A stretch of 11,312 nt of DNA, taken from assembly GCA_964621215.1 (NCBI GenBank), contig CAZULF010000071.1:1-11312 (forward strand). The letters are read 5' to 3'. Positions 7,218 through 11,312 of this stretch are shown piece by piece. The DNA comes from CAZULF01 sp964621215. Lineage in GTDB: Bacteria > Pseudomonadota > Gammaproteobacteria > UBA1113. The notes below the pieces were generated by a model. It had not been told where the DNA came from and ran no database searches. It worked only from the letters and a program-made list of their open reading frames with translations. The translations under genes and the position numbers were made by a program. Each line of letters starts with the position of its first letter. The stretch's first letter is position 1.

Positions 7218-7625
7218 ATGCTAGTGAGAAAAACACTTTTAGTGGGTTTGATAGGAAGTATAGTTTTACTCAGTGCATGTACTGATGATAAGCAAAACCC
7301 TCTAACGCGCAAACAAGATACTGCCAGTAAAGCGGCCGCAGCTGGATTTTTATTTGATATTTCGCAACAAGCTATAACGCAGCTTAAGCAGACAGAGCCA
7401 GATGGTTACAAGAAAAAATCCTATCAGTATTGTATGAATGATCCCACTGGGTTTAATAGCACACATGCTGAACTTCAGGCCTGTGACAGACTCTTTGCTG
7501 AAATAGAATCTATTGCGCACGAGCAAAAGTCACCTTATAAAAAGGTCACAAAGCTGGATATCAGCGACCAACCCATGTGGGTGTTATTGGCTAGTTATTA
7601 CGTTGCAAACTGGAATAAACAATAA
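7218..7625 (+). CDS. Lipoprotein of the virB operon, possible entry-exclusion (Eex-like) protein
   Basis: This is a 135-aa lipoprotein. The signal peptide runs to a lipobox LLSAC with Cys21, and Thr at +2 predicts outer-membrane sorting. The mature part is soluble and helical with one pair of cysteines (C72, C89) in YQYCMNDPTG...ELQACDRLF, and ends in the aromatic MWVLLASYYVANWNKQ. AAGGAG (7206-7211) lies six bases before ATG 7218; ATG 7215 is possible, and starts further upstream run through the preceding lipoprotein gene. Its stop overlaps the virB6 start (TAATG). In IncN plasmid pKM101 the entry-exclusion lipoprotein Eex lies between the virB5 and virB6 homologues, so exclusion is a reasonable hypothesis. 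A structural accessory lipoprotein of the core is the alternative. The family is not firmly recognised. Confidence 0.82.
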   Translation: MLVRKTLLVGLIGSIVLLSACTDDKQNPLTRKQDTASKAAAAGFLFDISQQAITQLKQTEPDGYKKKSYQYCMNDPTGFNSTHAELQACDRLFAEIESIAHEQKSPYKKVTKLDISDQPMWVLLASYYVANWNKQ

Positions 7626-8659
7626 TGCCACATACGTTTGATGCGAATACCTGTATAACTGATTTATTTGACCAAATAAATCAATTGCTGACGAATTATT
7701 CTCACCAAGGTTTTCAGGCTTTGGTGAGTGTGATTCAAGTACCGTTTGGCGCAGCTATCGTGCTTTATATTGTATTGATGGGTACGGCTATCACCCAAGG
7801 ATGGGTGGAGTTATCGATGAAGAACTTTGTGAAATCCGCATTGACCATTGGACTAGTCTATACATTTTCAATGCACTGGGATTGGTTTAACACGTATTTC
7901 ATTTCTTTGGTTACCTCAACGATTGATGTAGTGAGTAAAGCCACGATGAATATGGGTGATCCGACAATTATGCATGGCAAGGATGGAGTAGGGAATGCAC
8001 TGCAATTAGCATTGAATCGTGCCGTGACTTTAGCTAATGAGTTTTTTAAAGATGCAGGCCTCACTAATATCAGCCCAATATTAATAGGAGCGGTATTACT
8101 GTTCTTAAATATTTCACTTATTGCACTCGGCGCTACATTACTGATTATTTCAAAGGTGTTTTTGTCAGTGCTATTTGCATTTGCACCGATGATGATTATG
8201 TTCACCTTGTTTCATCCAACTCGCTCCTTTTTTGATAGATGGCTAGGTCAAATTACTGGAAATGCAATGGCCATTATTTTTATCTCTGCCACCATGGGTT
8301 TCATTATTTCATTATTAAACTCCGCACTGCCAGCGCATCCTACCGAAGAGCCTACGCTCACAAGCGCTATCGCGCCCATTATTGTTGCTATTGTTGGCAT
8401 TATCTTATTGTTAAAAGCGGCTGATATTGGACGAGATATTGGCGGAGCACCAGCATCCATTGCTGAAAAAATGGCTTTATCAGCTGCTGTAGGATCCGCA
8501 TTAGGTGGTATGAGCTTAGGTGCCAAGTTACTGAAAGGAGCAATACAAGCGCCTGGCAGAATTAGGGGTGCGTATGGAGCCGGTAAAGAGGTGCTGAGCA
8601 ATACGTATGAAGCGGGCAAAAATGTAGCTAATAAAGCAAGGCAATTATTACGACGATAA
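7625..8659 (+). CDS. virB6: VirB6-family polytopic inner-membrane protein (TrbL/VirB6)
   Basis: This is the channel component of the inner-membrane complex, contacting substrate during transfer. It has 344 aa with about five or six membrane spans (near 31-57, 68-82, 150-178, 180-195, 213-231 and 247-264). A family-typical segment FAPMMIMFTLFHPTRSFFDR lies at about residues 185-204, before the penultimate spans. The C-terminal 80 residues or so form a Gly/Ala/Lys-rich cytoplasmic tail (for example KLLKGAIQAPGRIRGAYG), as usual in the family. The ATG shares one base with the stop of the preceding lipoprotein gene, so translation is probably coupled. Normal length; no defects seen. Confidence 0.93.
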   Translation: MPHTFDANTCITDLFDQINQLLTNYSHQGFQALVSVIQVPFGAAIVLYIVLMGTAITQGWVELSMKNFVKSALTIGLVYTFSMHWDWFNTYFISLVTSTIDVVSKATMNMGDPTIMHGKDGVGNALQLALNRAVTLANEFFKDAGLTNISPILIGAVLLFLNISLIALGATLLIISKVFLSVLFAFAPMMIMFTLFHPTRSFFDRWLGQITGNAMAIIFISATMGFIISLLNSALPAHPTEEPTLTSAIAPIIVAIVGIILLLKAADIGRDIGGAPASIAEKMALSAAVGSALGGMSLGAKLLKGAIQAPGRIRGAYGAGKEVLSNTYEAGKNVANKARQLLRR

Positions 8660-8670
8660 AGGAAATGAGG

Positions 8671-9420
8671 ATGAAAAGATTAAAAAGTTTTTTAAGCTCA
8701 AAAAAACCAGATGAAAAGCCAGATACAGACAGCATTTTTGAGCTAGCCAGAAGCTGGGCAGACGATATTTATAGTTCAAATGTTGCAAAAGCACACTTAT
8801 TTCAGTTGGCGTCAATAGGGTTGTTAGGTTTATGTATGATCCTGAGTATAGCAATAGCTTTTTTGTTGCCGTTGAAAAAAACGGAATTGATTGTGGTACA
8901 TAAATCTAATGATGGTGTTGTCTGGGTAGATCCGCCCAGCTCTTTGCAAGCGCCTAATGCAGTTCCACAGCTTGAAAGCGAAATTGTCAATTATGTTATT
9001 AATCGCGAAAGTTATAGCGCTTTCTCCTTTGATACACAGTATGAAACCGTCAATCTTATGAGTGATGACGCTGTCGCAAAGGAGTATCGAAAACAACAGG
9101 ATGCAGGAAATGAAGCATCTCCCATTCATCAATTAGGAGAGGATGGAAAAAGAACGGTTCAAATAGATAACGTCATATTTTTAGATAACGAGGCATTGAA
9201 CTCTAAAAAAAGCGGGGCCGGCGAAAAGCATGAAAATAGAGCACAAGTGAATTTTGAGGTGACAATCGATGAGGGATATCGTGTCACAGTTACACCTTAC
9301 ACCGCACTTTTATCATGGACATATCGTGGCACACCCAATGAGCCTGTTGCAAAATGGAAAAATTGGGATGGATTTATCGTGACACAGTACGTATTAACAC
9401 AACGAAATATTACTCACTAG
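8671..9420 (+). CDS. virB8: VirB8-family inner-membrane assembly protein
   Basis: This bitopic inner-membrane protein nucleates T4SS assembly through a periplasmic NTF2-like domain. From ATG 8671 it is 249 aa. It has a charged cytoplasmic N-terminus (1-43), one membrane span at about 44-67, then the periplasmic domain, ending in TALLSWTYRGTPNEPVAKWK...WDGFIVTQY, which matches the VirB8 fold's conserved end. ATG 8665 in the same frame is also possible, but it lies only two bases after the AAAGG sequence (8658-8662), while 8671 is eight bases away, so I prefer 8671. Only 11 bases separate it from virB6, leaving no room for the virB7 usually found there. Its stop overlaps the GGAGA ribosome site of virB9. 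Confidence 0.92.
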   Translation: MKRLKSFLSSKKPDEKPDTDSIFELARSWADDIYSSNVAKAHLFQLASIGLLGLCMILSIAIAFLLPLKKTELIVVHKSNDGVVWVDPPSSLQAPNAVPQLESEIVNYVINRESYSAFSFDTQYETVNLMSDDAVAKEYRKQQDAGNEASPIHQLGEDGKRTVQIDNVIFLDNEALNSKKSGAGEKHENRAQVNFEVTIDEGYRVTVTPYTALLSWTYRGTPNEPVAKWKNWDGFIVTQYVLTQRNITH

Positions 9421-9430
9421 GAGAAATGGA

Positions 9431-10201
9431 ATGAATTGGCGACGTTTAATAACAATTTTTTGCCTTGCTTTAACCTTTTTTACAGCCCCCAGCTTTGCTG
9501 CAAAAAGTCCCCAAGGGTTAAGTACGGATGGACGGATAAAAGTCATTGCGTTTGATCAAAATAATGTGGTTAATGTCAATCTGAACCTAATGACAGCCAC
9601 ACAATTTATATTAAATGAAGATGAGCACGTATTAGATGTTCAGACTGGCGATGCAGTAGCATGGATTTTTGACAATAAAAATGTTCCTGCGAACATGTTT
9701 TTTTTAAAGCCAACCATTGCTAATTCCAATACGAATGCAACTGTGGTGACAGATAAGCGCATGTATTATTTTCATTTATATAGCGCAGCAGAAAATGACG
9801 CAAACTCCTCTACCTATGTTGTTAGGTTTATCTATCCAGACGAAGAAAAGGCCCGCATGTTACGAGAAGAAATGGCGACTCTAAATTTATCAAAAGATCC
9901 TAATGCCTATAACTGGAACTACAGTTATAGTGGCGACAAGACCATTTTACCGTTACATGTATTCGATGATGGCACTTTTACCTATATGCAGCTTAGGCCA
10001 AATCAAGCTGTACCAGCTGTATTTGCTGTGGATAACACCCGCGGGGAAGAATCGGTTGTCAATACAAGAAAGCAAGGCGATTATTTGGTCGTTGAACGCA
10101 TTGCTCCCCAGTTTACTTTACGGAATGGGCAGTATGCTGTGGTCAGTATATTTAATGATAATCTCACAAAAAAACTATGGACGAACGGGGTGAGGTCATG
10201 A
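9431..10201 (+). CDS. virB9: VirB9-family outer-membrane core protein (CagX/TrbG)
   Basis: This periplasmic and outer-membrane protein forms the ring core with VirB10 and a VirB7-type lipoprotein. It is 256 aa, with a signal peptide cleaved after SFA at about residue 23. The C-terminal domain contains the family-typical run YNWNYSYSGD, LHVFDDGTFTYMQLRPN and PQFTLRNGQYAVVSIFND. The mature chain has no cysteine. GGAGA at 9420-9424 lies six bases before the ATG; a nearer ATG at 9426 is out of frame and stops at once. The end overlaps the virB10 start by four bases (ATGA). Normal length and intact. Confidence 0.95.
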   Translation: MNWRRLITIFCLALTFFTAPSFAAKSPQGLSTDGRIKVIAFDQNNVVNVNLNLMTATQFILNEDEHVLDVQTGDAVAWIFDNKNVPANMFFLKPTIANSNTNATVVTDKRMYYFHLYSAAENDANSSTYVVRFIYPDEEKARMLREEMATLNLSKDPNAYNWNYSYSGDKTILPLHVFDDGTFTYMQLRPNQAVPAVFAVDNTRGEESVVNTRKQGDYLVVERIAPQFTLRNGQYAVVSIFNDNLTKKLWTNGVRS

Positions 10202-10227
10202 CGAAAGAAGCAAACCAATCATCATCA
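10173..10227 (+). repeat. Left arm of a perfect 55-bp inverted repeat (native copy)
   Basis: This stretch covers the virB9 3' end and the virB10 start codon. It is the exact reverse complement of 11258-11312. It reads as normal coding sequence here, with the ATGA overlap, so it is the original copy. Complementarity breaks at 10228 (T where A would match). Confidence 0.97.
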
Positions 10228-11289
10228 TGTCATGAGCAAAAGGACGAAAGTGCTGACTCGTTGAATGCCATGTCAAAAGTCACGCCAAAACAACCGTGGG
10301 AAATGAAGCAATGGATGACTTGGGGAACAGTAGGAGCTGTTTGCCTGCTAATTTTCATCGGATTAGTATTTCGCCCAAAGCATGAACCTTCTGATAAAGA
10401 AGCGGTTAAGGAAGCGGTGAATAATTACCAAAAAGAATTACGCGGGAACCTAGAGGCTATTAAAAAATTAAGAGAAGAAGTGAGTGCTACCTCTACGCTG
10501 GATAATACTGCAGACATGAATTTAGAAAAGAATACGCAATTAAGCCAAGAGGAAATAGAACAACAAAAAATGCTACTTGCGACACGTCAGCAAGCGCAAG
10601 CAGAGGATCTGCGCGCATATCAGATGCGGATTAATGCACCAACATCTCTTTTAAATTCAGGTTCATCACGCGCATCGGAAACTAGCTCGGAGAGTCAAGG
10701 CCGAAATAACTCGGTTATTTCTGGATCGGGAGCCAACCAAAATTTTGTGAACCAGACGACGGGGGTTGACACGGTGAGTGCGACTAAAATATCGCATCCT
10801 GATTTTACTGTAGCATCGGGAGAGCTTATTCAAGCTGTGCTTGAAACACCGATTAACTCCGATTTGCCAGGAATGATTCGTGCTATTACCTCGCAACCTG
10901 TCTATGCCTACACGGGCAATATGCCTATTATTCCCGCCGGTTCGCGATTAATTGGTCAATATTCGTCGGGTATTGTACAGGGACAGTCTCGCATTTTAGT
11001 GGTGTGGAACCGTGTGATATTGCCAGATGGCACTTCAGCGCAAATTAATAGTCCGGGGACAGATAGTCAGGGCGTATCAGGGCAGGGGGCAGATAGTATT
11101 AATCGGCACTTCTGGGCGAGGTTTGGCGAAGCTTCGTTGTTATCTATTATTGGGGCCGGGGCTGCTAATGTCGGTGTATCCAGCAATGCAGAGTACAACT
11201 CGTCTGCAGCTTATCGTAGCGCTGTGGCGCAATCCTTTTCAGATGCAGCGAATGACTTGATGATGATTGGTTTGCTTCTTTCGTCATGA
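10198..11289 (+). CDS. virB10: VirB10-family core protein, 3' end missing and replaced
   Basis: VirB10 spans inner to outer membrane and senses VirB4/VirB11/VirD4 ATP use. ATG 10198 overlaps the virB9 stop (ATGA); the in-frame ATG at 10177 lacks a ribosome site. Seen: a cytoplasmic N-terminus (1-40), one membrane span (about 41-58), a charged, probably coiled region (65-96, with a repeated KEAV), a Ser/Asn-rich linker, then the TrbI-like domain from about residue 205. Landmarks in that domain are MPIIPAGSRLIGQY, VVWNRVILPDGT and HFWARFGEASLLS, followed by the two antenna-type helices. Authentic sequence stops at about D353 (base 11257). Residues 354-363 (LMMIGLLLSS) and the stop are read from an inverted copy of the gene's own start, so the final β-strands, about 40-50 residues by family comparison, are absent. 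I treat this as an assembly break, not a natural truncation. Confidence 0.9.
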   Translation: MTKEANQSSSCHEQKDESADSLNAMSKVTPKQPWEMKQWMTWGTVGAVCLLIFIGLVFRPKHEPSDKEAVKEAVNNYQKELRGNLEAIKKLREEVSATSTLDNTADMNLEKNTQLSQEEIEQQKMLLATRQQAQAEDLRAYQMRINAPTSLLNSGSSRASETSSESQGRNNSVISGSGANQNFVNQTTGVDTVSATKISHPDFTVASGELIQAVLETPINSDLPGMIRAITSQPVYAYTGNMPIIPAGSRLIGQYSSGIVQGQSRILVVWNRVILPDGTSAQINSPGTDSQGVSGQGADSINRHFWARFGEASLLSIIGAGAANVGVSSNAEYNSSAAYRSAVAQSFSDAANDLMMIGLLLSS

Positions 11290-11312
11290 CCTCACCCCGT
11301 TCGTCCATAGTT
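11258..11312 (-). repeat. Right arm of the 55-bp inverted repeat; inverted virB9/virB10 junction at the window edge
   Basis: Every base from 11258 to the last base 11312 pairs with 10227 down to 10173. This copy interrupts virB10 and makes no sense as its 3' end. The match is exactly 55 bases and reaches the very end of the sequence. After one mismatch at 11257, five further bases (11252-11256) also match, so short local homology exists at the junction. The best reading is a fold-back chimera at a contig end. Confidence 0.95.

Noticed and set aside
8248..8619. 123-codon open frame on the - strand inside virB6
   Set aside because: Antisense shadow of a conserved membrane-protein gene; Ala/Ile/Pro-rich composition is a mirror of the VirB6 codons.
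9903..10193. 96-codon open frame on the + strand within virB9
   Set aside because: Out-of-frame shadow of the conserved C-terminal domain of VirB9.
10173..11312. Hairpin telomere or natural inverted duplication
   Set aside because: It breaks a core gene between conserved elements, and its length of exactly 55 bases ending at the last base is better explained by assembly overlap.
1..11312. CRISPR array, tRNA or insertion sequence
   Set aside because: No regularly spaced repeats, no tRNA-like cloverleaf, and no transposase or terminal repeats were seen apart from the end artefact.

Overview
The window carries the front part of a VirB-type (type IVA) secretion or conjugation gene cluster, all on the + strand. 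The order is virB2, virB3, virB4, virB5, a 51-codon lipoprotein gene, a second lipoprotein gene, virB6, virB8, virB9 and virB10. The DNA is AT-rich and uses good AGGAG-type ribosome sites. The proteins look gammaproteobacterial. The layout has no virB1, begins with virB2 and places lipoproteins between virB5 and virB6. This resembles the lvh systems of Legionella and related plasmids or integrative elements, so I infer a member of the Legionellales or a similar intracellular gammaproteobacterium. No rRNA or host marker gene is present to prove that. virB11 and virD4 would be expected beyond the right end.

Layout. Bases 1-69 are the last 22 codons of an unidentified gene. Bases 70-181 hold an inverted repeat with 14-bp arms around a candidate promoter. 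Bases 194-3121 hold two unrecognised genes (733 and 236 aa) joined as an operon pair. They are not standard T4SS parts and are the best candidates for cargo, for example secreted substrates. A 123-base gap (3122-3244) leads into the virB operon, which is tightly packed. Several neighbours overlap: virB3/virB4 by 14 nt, virB4/virB5 by 16 nt, lipoprotein/virB6 by 1 nt and virB9/virB10 by 4 nt.

How the parts work together (family knowledge). VirB4 is the cytoplasmic ATPase. VirB3, VirB6 and VirB8 form the inner-membrane platform. VirB2 is the pilin and VirB5 the pilus-tip or minor component. VirB9, VirB10 and a VirB7-like lipoprotein form the outer-membrane core. The second lipoprotein sits where pKM101 carries its entry-exclusion gene.

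The most notable structural observation is at the right end. The last 55 bases (11258-11312) are a perfect reverse complement of 10173-10227, the virB9/virB10 junction. They replace the expected virB10 3' end, so the last ten or so VirB10 residues are an artefact of reading that inverted copy. An exact 55-base match that stops at the final base looks like a fold-back chimera closed by an assembler overlap (k = 55), rather than biology. The virB10 gene should be treated as incomplete.
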